A DNA stretch of 27,673 bases, taken from Zelonia costaricensis (lineage: Eukaryota > Euglenozoa > Kinetoplastea > Trypanosomatida > Trypanosomatidae). The stretch spans positions 7,017 to 34,689 of the forward strand of contig JASAOO010003277.1 of assembly GCA_030849075.1 (NCBI GenBank), read 5' to 3'. The notes under the pieces were generated by a model. It had not been told where the DNA came from and searched no databases. It saw only the letters and a program-made list of their open reading frames with translations. The translations under genes were made by a program, and so were the position numbers. Of this stretch, positions 9,416-19,475 are shown piece by piece; the first letter of the stretch is position 1; each line of letters starts with the position of its first letter.

Positions 9416-9712
9416 GAAGGGACCACTGCATCTGCACCGGCACACCGAGAGTCCACTCCCGCTCCTTTCCGCCTCTGTCGCCCGCCGTCCGCTTCGCTTC
9501 TTCTCTCGCTTCTTTCTCACTTTCCTCCGCCCCCCCCCCTCAGCGCGGCAGCGGACGTGCTGATGCCATCGCCAGCTGCCCTGTGTGTGTGTGGTTTTTC
9601 TCTTTGTGTTCCCCCTTTCTCTGCGTCTCTCGCTTGATATTGTGCGTCTCTCCCCGCCTCCCGCCATCCCCTTCGTTTTTCCCAGTCAGAAAGACGGACC
9701 ACGGACGCCACA

Positions 9713-9757
9713 GCAGGCACACACGCACACACAAACACACACACACACACACACACA
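9713..9757 (+). repeat. (CA)n microsatellite, leader-like
   Basis: A CA-rich stretch with an almost pure run at its 3' end, followed by AGAGAGAG. It comes just after a pyrimidine tract with an AG near 9690, so it resembles the leaders before true genes, but the first ATG behind it opens only 19 codons (9796-9855). Confidence 0.85.
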
Positions 9758-11968
9758 GAGAGAGAAGCACAGGCGCCCAACGTGCACCTTGCTCCATGGC
9801 CGTCCTTCTCCCCCTCCCATGTGCTCACTTCAACCCCGCTGTGCCGCCCTTGTGATTCCTGGCCGCTGTCCGTCCCCCCCCCCTCCCCCGCCCCTTACTC
9901 TTGTTGTGCATTCTGTTCTCCCTTCGCTTTTTTTTCCTTATCTCTTGTGTTCCCGAGACCTCCGCCTCCTCAGCCCGGGGACGAACCCGCGATGGTGAGC
10001 GCGGGACTGCGGCGGCAACACCATGTACCTACTCCTCCCCCCCACCTCCCCACCTCGAGCACACGCGCTCCATACCTGTGCGTGTGTGCCCGACGCTCTT
10101 GTGCATTGCGTGTCGTGGTTCTCGTCACGCCTCTTTTGCCCCCACCACGAAGAAGACCGCCCTGCCCAGCGTCGGCAGTGTCGATGCACGGGTGAGAGGA
10201 AGAAGAGTAGAGTCGCGCGCTTGCGTTTGTGTGATTGTGTTTGCGTCTGTCTGTGTTTGCGTGTGTGTATGTGCGTGTGTGCGCTCTTCGTTCTTGTTTG
10301 AGTGTCTCTTGTTCTGCTGCTATCTGTCTTGCTCGCCTGCTATGGCCTCTGCTGCGGCGCGATGGAGAAAGAAGGACAGAGAGTGAGAGCAAGGGCTGTG
10401 TTGGCGGTGGCGGACATCAAAAGGGTGGATGTCCAAGGCGACTAGCACAGCACCCCTCTCCTCCGTCGGCTCCCTCCCCCCGCTGCCCTCGACTGCTTTC
10501 TGCGTTGATTTCCGTTTTGGTTTTGTGTGTGTATCTGCTGATCATCCCTTCCCTATCTTTACCTCCCCCTCCCCACACACACGCACACCATCGTCTTTGT
10601 TGACTTCTCGATTGGCGTGGCCGGTGCTGTTGCTGCTCCTCCCGCTGTCTCTGCATTGCGCACAGTTTCTGAGCCGTTTGTCCTGTAGGTTGCTTTGTGA
10701 GTGAGACGGACGCCGTGGCGCTTCCCTCGCTGTCTTGTCGAATACGTCTCTTGTTCTATTTGCCACATGCCCGGCTCTGTCCCCCCATCCCCCATGCAGG
10801 CATATAGACGCCCGTGCCCCCCACTCCCTCCCTTCCTGCGTGGAGAGCAGCGTGGCGGAGGAGGGGCATGACGTGCTGCTGCTGCGCCGCCTGCTCATAC
10901 ACCCCGACTGCCTCGTACGGCAGCCCTTTTTGCTCTCCTTCCCTTTCATGGCTTGCCTGTGGCGAACAGATGGTCGGCGCACACCTCCCTCCTCCTCCTC
11001 CTCCTTTGCTTTTCTCTGCTCTGAATCCCATGCGGGCGGCCAACGTACGCGAGGGAGAGAGGGCGGCACGTGTGCGGTCGTGACTACGTCTATGTTGTTT
11101 CCCCCACATTCTTCTCCCCGGCGTTGTGCGTCGAGTGGTGCTTTAATGTGTTTTCTTTTCGGAGGACGTTCACGTTCTGCGTGCGTAATGGGCTCTGTAT
11201 CTTGTCCATGTTTCGCCTCCTCCCCTCTCTCGGAAGGTGGCACGCTGTGTCTGATGTGGTGGATGGGGCGAATGGACGTGCGGCGGTGTGCAATCACACA
11301 CACGCACACACACACACATACACGGCGAATCTAATGGAACTCCTCCACGTGGAGGTGTTTGTTGTCTTTGCTTGCTCTTGTTTCGCCTTTACGCCACTTT
11401 TAGTTTTCGGTTTGCTGCCACCGCCTCCCCCCCCCTCCCCCGCACCCCGCCTCTCCCGGTGCGTTCTCTTTTTCCCGCTTCTCTTCCGCGGTGTTGTGCC
11501 CTCCGCGCGTCCCTCCCCTGCCGCGCCGCTCCCTCCGCAGCGCCCGTCACCACTCTCCCCCGCACGCGTGCCCTCCCCTCCCCCCTTTTGTGATCGACTC
11601 GGCAATGTCGCCGTGGAGCGAGGGGATGCCGTAAGGCCTTTTTCTCTTCAGCGGGACGTCGTGGGGACTGCGCGGTGGGACACGGACAAGACGCGCCGCT
11701 GGACCCATGGGAGTTGCCTCGCTACTTGCGCGCCAGTCCTTTGTTTTCCTTCACGCACCGTCAGCGTACTGCAGATACGCGCGTGCGAGTGTGTGTATGC
11801 GACTCGAATGGCACTGAGACCGTGTGTGTGTGTGTGGTTCGCTTGTACTTCTAGGCACTGCCCAACACCCAAGCATTCGCACATCATCCTTTCACACATA
11901 AACACACTCATCAAGCTTCCCCCCACAAAGCACAAACAAGAAAACAGATACACAGGACACTACGAGTG

Positions 11969-12358
11969 ATGCCTGCGCTCAGAGAAGACTGCATTGCAAG
12001 AGCGTGTGTACGCACCATCGGCCCATCTCGTGTAAGGGTTCACGGTGTGTATGCCTGTGAGGCGTCTTCTCACGCCGTCACGACACTTCACCACGAGCTC
12101 AATGATGGCGGTCACGGAGCTGCTCTCTCTGGTTTCTTGAGGAGGTGGAGGGTATTAGGGTGGATGCGCGCTGGTGGTGCGTGGCTGCCTCGCAGCTCCG
12201 GCACAGACACGGACACGACGCGAAACGTACGTCACACGTGCTCCGCTCCCCCAGCAGGAATACGAACTGCCCCTTCCGCCTCCCCCCCCTGCACTGGATC
12301 TCTGCCCACACTCATCGACGCATCGCCATATGTGCTCCCTTTGCCAACGCAATCCTGA
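11969..12358 (+). CDS. Weak candidate ORF, 129 aa
   Basis: A pyrimidine-rich run ending in TAG (about 11850) and an A/CA-rich, ATG-free leader of some 115 bases precede the ATG at 11969. That is the layout of an expressed gene here. The codons do not support it: third positions are mixed (many T and A endings), and the product (MPALREDCIARACVRTIGPS at the start) has no domain, membrane segment or repeat that I recognise. I list it because a 4.9-kb gap without any gene is long and this is the best-placed candidate in it. A non-coding RNA sharing the same leader structure is equally likely. Confidence 0.15.
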   Translation: MPALREDCIARACVRTIGPSRVRVHGVYACEASSHAVTTLHHELNDGGHGAALSGFLRRWRVLGWMRAGGAWLPRSSGTDTDTTRNVRHTCSAPPAGIRTAPSASPPCTGSLPTLIDASPYVLPLPTQS

Positions 12359-13626
12359 CTTGCCTCACACCGACCCACCCTACGTACGCGCACCCACCCA
12401 CCCACCCACACACACACACACACAACACGAAGTATCGGATCGGCTCCTCTCTTGTGTATCGGGAGGCATATCATACTGAGGCAGCCCCGCTCGAAGCGTG
12501 ACGGCGCCTCACTCACAACAGCACAACACACTTGAGAAACGGCAGGGAAAAAGCGAGCGTCGACTGACAAGGTGCGCTGCGACCCCCTCTACTAGCCGCA
12601 CCCTCGAGCGCACCTTCTTCGCTCTGTGGTACTGCTGCCACCATCTCGTGTCTCTCCGCAGCTTCTCTCCCCTCTCTGTCTCTCCATCCTCTCACCTCTT
12701 CCACGCAACGCACTGCGTCATCGCTCCCCCCGGGCTCCACAGTCAGGACCGCGTCTGTGCGCGTCTGTGTGTGTGTGTGCGTGTGTGTGCCCCTCCTCAA
12801 CACACGCCTCGGACGCGCCTCCCTTCCTCCCTCCCCCCGTGAAGACGGCACACCTGCTGCGGCTCCCCAGTCCCCCCCCCATTTGTGCTGCCCTCGTCCC
12901 TCATTTTTGCCCGCTCCATTTTTTTTCTTTCTTGTCATTGCTGTCGTTGTTGGCGTCGACCAGCTGCATTCCTGTCCGCCTCCCCCATCCCTCGTCTCCC
13001 GCGCTTCCCGTCGGCGCCGCATCGCGCTTGCGTTCGTCGCCTCTGCTCCAAGGGAGAAAGAAGCTCGCCTTCTGTCACGCCCGTTCTTCCCCGTTTTCTC
13101 CCGCGTCGCTGCACTTTGCCAGTTCGCGCGCACACTTCACTCCCGCCCGCCCCCCCCTCTGCTCGCTCCGCCGCGCTTCGCGCGCGCCTCTTTACTGACC
13201 CGTGTGTTGTGTCGCCTGCGCTCCTCCTCCCCCCTTTGATTGCTTCGGTTTGCGTTGCGCTTCTTGTTCCCCGGCCTCTTGAGGTGTGTGCGTCTGTGTG
13301 TGTGTGCATAGGTGGCCCCTACCCGCTGTCTTACGTCGTGCCTGCCCTCGTTGTCTTCGTCATTATTTTCTTTTTTTTCGCCGGCCACTCTTCATCCTCT
13401 TCGGTGTCTTGCACATCCTCCGCTCCCCCGTGTGTTGCTCCCGTCTCTCGCTCCCGTCTCTTGTTGTCCCTCTTCCCCTGCTGCGTAGCTTCTCCCTCGC
13501 TTGTGTGTCGGACGTGAAGTTGGATGTGGGCGCCGTCTGCGCACCTTGTCACATTTTCTCTTTTGGTTTTCCTCCATCGACTCGACTACCGTGTGTCTTG
13601 TCCTGTCCCCCCTCCCCTTCATCACC
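12333..13626. other. ATG-poor, pyrimidine-rich spacer before the coiled-coil gene
   Basis: On the + strand the only ATG between 12330 and 13815 is at 13524. The stretch starts with a CA-rich block (12389-12425) and is then dominated by C/T tracts, with (GT)n patches near 12760-12790 and 13283-13304. No coding frame is supported. It may be a long alternative leader of the 13815 gene or simple intergenic DNA. Confidence 0.55.
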
Positions 13627-13673
13627 TTCTCTCGTTTCGTTCTTGTTGCATCTCTTCCGCTCACTACATCAAG
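13627..13673 (+). promoter_or_regulatory. Candidate spliced-leader acceptor for the 13815 gene
   Basis: A T/C-rich tract leads to the first AG at 13672-13673. The 141-base leader that follows is CA-rich (13682-13720) and free of ATG until 13815, which favours 13815 as the start. Confidence 0.45.
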
Positions 13674-13814
13674 AGTTTAGATAGACACACGCGTACCCAC
13701 ACACGCACACGTACACGCGCAGGCGGACCTCGCCGTGTGTGGCTCCGCGTGAAACGACTGCGCCTGACCGGCAGCGGTCCTTGTGCTCGCGCTCGAGACG
13801 GGGCCAGACTCCTC

Positions 13815-16340
13815 ATGCACTCCTTCCTGCGGCGCTCGTCCCTCCCGGCCCCGACCGTGACGTCGGCCTCCCCCTTCACCCACCTCGACCGGTCCGGGCA
13901 CCTCACGCCGCACCGCTCCGGCTCCACCGAGCTGGCCAGTCCGCTGCTACGCCCCTCCAGCTCTGCCTCCTCCTCCTTTCTCCACGCCGGCCAGCTGGAA
14001 GCGCTGAGCCACAGCGGCGACACCCACTTGAGCAGCTCCATGGCGCAAGACAGTCCCGTGCGCCGCCAACCGCCGACGCCGCCGGCACCCCCGCCCCGTG
14101 TCGAGCCCCTCACGCGCGAAGCCGTGCGACGCTTCGAGCAGCAGCAGAAGGACGATGAAGAGACGCTGTTTGGCCGGCCCGTGCTCGAGCCCGCTTCACA
14201 GGACGATGCACGCACGCCTGCGCACGGTGCGCTGAGCCAGGGTCGCGCAGTGGGCGGCGAGGACGGCGATCTGCTGCATCACTCACGCGGCAAGGAGCCG
14301 GTGGAGGACAGCGAGGACGAGGATGTGTACAACCCCCGCATCGCACGGCAGATCCGCGCGTTCCTCGACAGCGTTCGGTCTGAAGAAGCCCTGCGCAACC
14401 CGCCGCCACTCGACCCCGCCGTCGAGGCTGCCAACGGCGACGCGGACCCGGACGAGGCGGCGGTGCAGCGCTGGCGGCGGCTGGAGCGCATGACGACCCT
14501 CGAGGTGCGTCGCGCTGCTGCAGAGGCGCAGCAGGAGCTGCTGCACGCCCTGTACGACGCCATCACACTCGAGACCGACCTGGCGGAGTTGGACGAGGAC
14601 GCCGCGGTGCTGGAGCGGGCGGTTGGGCAGCGGGACGAGACGCTGGAGATGCTGCGGCTGCAGCTGAGCACGGCGGAGGAGTACAACGAAGAGCTGCACG
14701 AGGCGAAGAAGGAGGCACTGCGCAAGTTGAGCGAGTCCAAGACGGAAATGGCGCTGCTGAGTCAGCGCAACGCGAAGCTGTCACGGCAGTTGGAGGCAAA
14801 GGAGGAGGAGCTGCAGCAGGCACTGCTCGATACGCAGAAAGCTGTGGCGGATGCCGAGGCCGCCGCTACCGCTGCCGCCGCTGCTGCTGCCGCACAACGC
14901 GCGGCTTCCTCGCCGGCATCGCGGTGGGACGTGGGCACGGAAGCCATGCCGGCGCTTCCGAACGCATCGAGCCGGGCCCTGGCGTCGCCGGGCACGTCGA
15001 ACTTGGCGTATCTGGAGCAGCAGCAGCGCGAGGTGGATGAGATGCACCGCAAGCTGGAGCTCGCGCGAGTGTGCCTGCAGTCCACCGAGCGGGCCAAGAC
15101 GGACGTGGAGGTGCAGGTACAGCGGCTGAAGACCTCGGTGCGGGGGCTGGGTGGCGGCGAGGCCGCCGACACAGACCGCATGCTGCGCCGCCGCTGCGAG
15201 GAGAGCGAGCACTACGCCGCCTCTCTCGAGGAAGAGCTCCGAGCACTGCGCAGCAAGCTGGCAGCGCGCGAGTCGCGCCGCCCGGGGGACGACTCACTTG
15301 CCGCATCACCTCGCCACGCGTCTCTCAGCGGGTCCTTCCCGTCCGGAGGTGCGCACCCGACTTCGCCGTCGGCACCTGCAAGCGTCGCGCGGCCGGTGAG
15401 CGCGAGCATTGCGGCTGCTGCTGCGGAGGCGCACGCCGCGCTGCTGCAGCGCCAGCTGGACCGTGCCCAGGCAGAGGCGCGCCGCCTCGAGGCGGAGCTC
15501 CACGCCGAGCGCGAGAAGGCGCAGCGGCAGAGTGCGGTGGAAAAGAAACTGCTGGAGAACGTCACGTACCTGACGCGGCGTCTGCGCGACCGCGAGACGA
15601 CGGACCGCGAGGCACGCTCGCAGCGCCGCATTGAGCAGAGCACCGCGCGGGTCGACGCGGCGGTGACCGAGAACGACGACAGCAGCTCGGCCCCGGCGTC
15701 GAGCGCGACGACGGAGGGTCGACGCATTTCGTATTTTCCGCCGCGCACAGGCCGCCTCGACGTCGCCTCCACGCGGGCGGCGCCGGGCACGGTGACGGAG
15801 CTCAGCGACGGAGACGGCTCTGCACCGCGTGGCACGAGTCGCTACGCCGGTGCCGCACGCGCCACGTCGCCTGAGCTGCGGCGGCGTCGCGACTCCGTCT
15901 TCGCCGCGCTGCGGGAGGCGCAGCGGTCCAGCGATGAGCGGCGCACTCTCAGTGCGGCGGACAGCGCGGCGCGCATGTCCACCGCGTCCGCCGAGCCCGC
16001 GTCGTCGCTGCGCGTGGCTGCACCACTGACGAAGGCGCCCGCATTGTCGGGCAACCACTTCGACGCCGCTGTACCGGACGGTGAGCAGGTGCTCGCCTCA
16101 TCGCCCCTGCCGACGCCGCTGCTGACGCCGCTGCACCACGACGCCGCTGCAACCGCTGCTCATGGTGCTACTTGCACCGAAGGCGCGACAGGGCCTGTCC
16201 GCCCCACCGATGGCACCGGCTCACCCGTCCGCTCCACACAGCCGCTGGATCGCCGAGGGCACACGGAGGCTGGCGCCGTGTCGCCGCGTGGTCGCTGTAG
16301 TCACCCGCGCGCTTCGCCACCACCCGCGGAGCAGGCGTGA
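13815..16340 (+). CDS. Coiled-coil protein, 841 aa, unrecognised
   Basis: The frame is open from 13524, but the part before 13815 translates a CA repeat and lacks coding bias, so I take the ATG at 13815; a later in-frame ATG at 14040 would give 766 aa. Residues 1-215 are Ser/Pro-rich and probably disordered, with an acidic patch (EDSEDEDVYNPRIARQIRAF, about 163-182). Long coiled-coil segments lie at about 220-360 (for example EEYNEELHEAKKEALRKLSE), 397-441, 456-487 and 533-608, broken by Ser/Ala/Pro linkers and an Ala run near residue 355. The last 230 residues are again Ser/Thr/Ala/Pro-rich and basic, with one ordered-looking patch (RRISYFPPRTGRLD). There is no motor, kinase or membrane domain. 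Such architecture is common in trypanosomatid cytoskeletal proteins, including basal-body and flagellar ones, but location is inference only. Confidence 0.85.
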   Translation: MHSFLRRSSLPAPTVTSASPFTHLDRSGHLTPHRSGSTELASPLLRPSSSASSSFLHAGQLEALSHSGDTHLSSSMAQDSPVRRQPPTPPAPPPRVEPLTREAVRRFEQQQKDDEETLFGRPVLEPASQDDARTPAHGALSQGRAVGGEDGDLLHHSRGKEPVEDSEDEDVYNPRIARQIRAFLDSVRSEEALRNPPPLDPAVEAANGDADPDEAAVQRWRRLERMTTLEVRRAAAEAQQELLHALYDAITLETDLAELDEDAAVLERAVGQRDETLEMLRLQLSTAEEYNEELHEAKKEALRKLSESKTEMALLSQRNAKLSRQLEAKEEELQQALLDTQKAVADAEAAATAAAAAAAAQRAASSPASRWDVGTEAMPALPNASSRALASPGTSNLAYLEQQQREVDEMHRKLELARVCLQSTERAKTDVEVQVQRLKTSVRGLGGGEAADTDRMLRRRCEESEHYAASLEEELRALRSKLAARESRRPGDDSLAASPRHASLSGSFPSGGAHPTSPSAPASVARPVSASIAAAAAEAHAALLQRQLDRAQAEARRLEAELHAEREKAQRQSAVEKKLLENVTYLTRRLRDRETTDREARSQRRIEQSTARVDAAVTENDDSSSAPASSATTEGRRISYFPPRTGRLDVASTRAAPGTVTELSDGDGSAPRGTSRYAGAARATSPELRRRRDSVFAALREAQRSSDERRTLSAADSAARMSTASAEPASSLRVAAPLTKAPALSGNHFDAAVPDGEQVLASSPLPTPLLTPLHHDAAATAAHGATCTEGATGPVRPTDGTGSPVRSTQPLDRRGHTEAGAVSPRGRCSHPRASPPPAEQA

Positions 16341-17285
16341 GCGGCTGATGTCTGTCGTTCGTCACCTCCTTGCCAGGCGTACCTCTGCCTTGTGCGCTGA
16401 CGTGCGTGCGTGCGTGCGCCTTTTCGTTTGTGCGCTCTCACGTTGTGTTTGCGTGTTTCCCGCACGTTAGCCGTCGTCACGGCCGCTCGCTCCCTCTTCT
16501 CTTCATTGTTTTTCTTTCGCGTGTCTACACTTCCACCCCAGTCTTGCTACCGCTTCAAGCTTCTCACCTCTGTGGGTGCCGCACATCATGGCGCCACCCC
16601 CCCCCTCCTCCTCTACCCCTTCTCGCCTCGCTCGTTTGCTGACTCGCAGCGTCATTGCGCCGTCGATGCCGCTCACAGCGCGTGAGCCGACGTAGCGGGA
16701 GAGTCGCGCACGAGAGGAGAAGGGCAGTAAGAGATCAGAGCGGGAGGCGACGTCACAATACACCTACTCCTACGACTCTGCACCACAACAACGCGCCACC
16801 GACTTCGCACAGTCCTTCTCGTCCGTGTCGATATGTGCTAGGAAAACCGCTTTGGCGCTCTTGGGGGGGCCACTACGCCAAGGAACACAACACCCACTGC
16901 TCCACCTCCGCCGGCTGAGCTGGAGGGGGCGGGGGGGGCAGTGGGGTGCCGAGGGTGTGGCATGTGGCTGACCTCTCAGCCCACGCCGCCGCCATCGTCT
17001 TTCACCACGATGCGCCCGCGTCGGTGCGTCTGCCGACCTCGCCATGCGCAGGGCTCCTCTCTCACCTCCTCCCGCCGTGCCCCCCTCCCTTTTTCCCCAC
17101 ACCCTGCCCTGATGTGCCTGTTTTCGTCCTGGTTTCTGCTGCGGGGTCTGTGTTCTCTGCAATCCCCGCAACCACCGCGTCGATGCCGTGGCGCAGCCAC
17201 AACCGGGGGACAATCGAGTCGGACCCCGCCTCTGATACTCGATGAACACGCGCTGTTGTTGGCGCCTTTTCTTCGTTGGTTTGCC
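16341..17285. other. Spacer between the coiled-coil and RAD51-paralogue genes
   Basis: The stretch holds GT/GC-rich 3' flank (16390-16460), pyrimidine tracts, an A-rich leader-like part (16735-16800) and a C/T-rich zone (17060-17165). The frame of the next gene is open back to about 16941 with in-frame ATGs at 16962, 17010 and 17112, but codon use there is that of spacer, so I do not extend the gene into it. Confidence 0.5.
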
Positions 17286-19082
17286 ATGCCCACGAGTAGC
17301 GCCACGTCTGCGACTGCTGAGGGCGCCACGGCGCCCCCTTCTCGCGCTGCAAGCCCCGGCACAGAGCCCTTCAGCGGCGCACAAGAAGCTTGCACCTCCT
17401 TTACCAGCGCCATGGAGGTTCTTGGTGCCGTCCGGCGCCTCTGCACGGGCGCGACATCCACCGCAGTCGAGCCACCGCACAGCAGCGAAGGGCCGAGCAC
17501 GGACGGCAGGAGCGGCAGCAACGCTCCAGCTTCTCTGGCCACGCTCTTCCCTGAAGTGCGTGCGCCCGCGGGATGGACAAGCACGGCGCTGCAGTCGTCC
17601 TTGCTGTGGCTCATCGACACTCTCATGGCCGCCGCGCTCGCGCCCACTTCACAGCCGCGAAGCGCGAAGTGGCTTCTCTTCCACCTCACCACGGAGGGCC
17701 CCAGCCTGTGCGCTGCCGTGGGCGACGCTCGCGCGTGTCAGCCAGCGTGCGTCCTAACACAGGAGGGTGCTAGTGCGGCGACGGGCGGCGCCGTGCGTGG
17801 TGAGAGCGCCGCGGCGGTGGGCAAGGAGGCGCTTGCGCTTCTCGTGCGCTGCGCTGCGAGCGCGGTGCTACACATGCGGAGCACCGGCAGCGATGACCAC
17901 GGTACAGCTCCTCTGCGGCACCACCTCACCCAGAGCACCTCCGCGCTCTCGTGCTTGCAGGCCTCGTCCTCGTCGCGTTCTGCGAAGGACATGGCAAGCA
18001 CTGTTGCCTCGAGAGCGCCGCCGTGCAGCTTCCAGGCGTACTGGTGCTCCACGGGCTGCGTCGGGCTCGACGGTGCGCTGGGTGGCAGCGGGGTGCGGAG
18101 CGGGTGGCTCACGGAGGTGTACGGCGAGGCCGGCGCAGGCAAGACACAGCTCGCACTCCAGTGTCTGCTGCAGCAGGCGGCTACGGACGCCAGCGAGGCG
18201 GCGGTGGCCCTCGCCCTGGCCCATCACTCCGACATGACGCCACTCACACATGTCGCGGGCGTTGCCGGCAGCGTCGCACGGCGGTGCGCGGCTGCGTTTA
18301 GCCCTGCTGCGGTGCAGGCACGCCGCTGCGCCGTCGTCTACCTCGTGTCCGAGGACGTGCCTACAGCACGACTGGGTCCTCTCGCCGCCGGTGCCGTGGC
18401 TCGCGCAGCTCGTGCGGTCCGGCTTCACCCGCTGCTCACGCAGCTACCGGACGGGGTGGTGAGTGCGGTGCGTGGGGCGGTCGAGCGGACGTGCACGGTG
18501 CACACGGTGCTCTCGCGTCTGCAGATCCGGCACATCAGCTCCGTGACGGAGATGCTGCGTCTGCTGGACGCCGCGGGCAGTGCTGCACCACCACACGGGC
18601 TAGCGGGAGCCGGGGCGCTGGCAGAGGCAGTGCGTGCGCAGGCGGGCTCGCACGGTCGTGCGGTGGTGGTGCTTGACTCCATTGCGGCCGCTGTGGTGGC
18701 TGGGCAGTGGAGCGTGCAGGGCGCCGCGCAGGACGACGCCACCGTGGCCGCCATCGGCGCGCGTCTGCGGCACGTGGCTGTCACACAGAACTGGTGCGTA
18801 CTGGTGGCAAATCAGGTTCGCGCAGTGCCGACGGCGGTGCGACAGCGCTACGCGGCACAGGCGCACGTGAAACGCGCCAGGTCGCCGCCGTCCTCATCAG
18901 CGTCGGCCGCGGCGGTAGTGCCGGCGCTGGGGATGTCGTGGGCAACGGCGCCGCACTGCCGCATTGCGCTGCGTAAGTCTCTCACGCCTGGCGTGCGGCA
19001 GCTCGTGCTCTGCCATGCCCCAGCTCACCCACCAGCCCAGGCCAGCTACATGATCGCCGAGGGCGGCATCGAAGACGCGTAG
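17286..19082 (+). CDS. RAD51 paralogue, XRCC3-like recombination ATPase (598 aa)
   Basis: This RecA-fold ATPase should act in the nucleus in homologous recombination, helping RAD51 filaments form on single-stranded DNA. Walker A is GEAGAGKTQ (280-288), preceded by GLDGALGGSGVRSGWLTEVY, which matches the XRCC3 pattern of a GLDxxLxGG stretch before the P-loop. Walker B is AVVVLDS (459-465). VLVANQV (505-511) corresponds to the ATP-sensing/loop region, and VPALGMSWA (545-553) with an ending like SYMIAEGGIED matches the XRCC3 C-terminus. Trypanosomatids carry several RAD51 paralogues; I do not assign a number. Odd points are an N-terminal extension of about 250 residues of low complexity and an insertion of about 45 residues after the Walker A helix (about 294-340). 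The start is uncertain: 17286 and 17412 (556 aa) both fit, and an out-of-frame ATG at 17242 lies just upstream. Confidence 0.85.
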   Translation: MPTSSATSATAEGATAPPSRAASPGTEPFSGAQEACTSFTSAMEVLGAVRRLCTGATSTAVEPPHSSEGPSTDGRSGSNAPASLATLFPEVRAPAGWTSTALQSSLLWLIDTLMAAALAPTSQPRSAKWLLFHLTTEGPSLCAAVGDARACQPACVLTQEGASAATGGAVRGESAAAVGKEALALLVRCAASAVLHMRSTGSDDHGTAPLRHHLTQSTSALSCLQASSSSRSAKDMASTVASRAPPCSFQAYWCSTGCVGLDGALGGSGVRSGWLTEVYGEAGAGKTQLALQCLLQQAATDASEAAVALALAHHSDMTPLTHVAGVAGSVARRCAAAFSPAAVQARRCAVVYLVSEDVPTARLGPLAAGAVARAARAVRLHPLLTQLPDGVVSAVRGAVERTCTVHTVLSRLQIRHISSVTEMLRLLDAAGSAAPPHGLAGAGALAEAVRAQAGSHGRAVVVLDSIAAAVVAGQWSVQGAAQDDATVAAIGARLRHVAVTQNWCVLVANQVRAVPTAVRQRYAAQAHVKRARSPPSSSASAAAVVPALGMSWATAPHCRIALRKSLTPGVRQLVLCHAPAHPPAQASYMIAEGGIEDA

Positions 19083-19475
19083 GTGCACGGCGTTTTCTCT
19101 TGTCTTCCTTCCTTCTTCGGGAGAGGCTTGCGTGCTGCTCTCCCCGCTTGGCTCGAGGCTGCTCCGCCAAGGCAGAGGCGGGAGGCGGAAGGGACGAGGA
19201 TGGCCAGAGTCTTGCGAGCGCAGGTCCCCGCCCCCCCCCCTTCCCCCACCGTGCTGCTGCCACGCTCGTGCCAAGCGAAGTGCGCGAATTCAGAAAGAAC
19301 AACAGCATTCGATCATCCCGGAGGCAAACCCACGACGCGGACACTCTCACCACTCCTGGGCGTGCTCACCGCTGCTGATGTTGGCGTCGCATCTGCCAAG
19401 CCACCGCACCGCACTTCACGCGTTTCGTGAATGCGTCAGTGTGTGTGCTGTTGCCGGGTGCAAGCCCTACACATA
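19083..19475. other. 3' flank of the RAD51-paralogue gene
   Basis: A short spacer with mixed and C-rich sequence (C run near 19230-19245). No coding bias is seen. It contains an ATG at 19431 that is in frame with the following gene but lies upstream of the likely acceptor. Confidence 0.55.

Larger units (their letters stand above)
8953..12332. other. Long gene-poor stretch with microsatellites
   Basis: No frame on either strand shows sustained coding bias; the longer open frames are translated repeats (runs of Cys-Val or His-Thr) and pyrimidine tracts. The first part (to about 9350) is a plausible 3' flank of the 7597 gene. A 48-base (GT)n lies at 9368-9415, (CA)n blocks at 9713-9757 and 11295-11327, and a 14-base perfect palindrome at 11342-11355. 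ATG occurs often here. Two places look like mRNA leaders without a strong gene behind them: 9713-9795 (followed by a 19-codon ORF at 9796-9855) and 11852-11968 (followed by the weak ORF at 11969). Confidence 0.55.

Noticed and set aside
10542..11315. Minus-strand open frame of 257 codons in the gene-poor gap
   Set aside because: Begins in a translated GT repeat, has no codon bias and no recognisable fold.
11342..11355. Perfect 14-base palindrome
   Set aside because: Isolated and short; no repeat copies or second site near it that would indicate an operator or element end.
11334..11969. Open frame of 211 codons after the CA block at 11295
   Set aside because: Third positions are not G/C-rich, it runs through Pro-rich C tracts and ends by translating an A-rich leader; no domain visible.
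16962..17285. N-terminal extension of the RAD51 paralogue to upstream in-frame ATGs
   Set aside because: Sequence is C/T-rich spacer with poor codon bias and likely contains the splice acceptor region.
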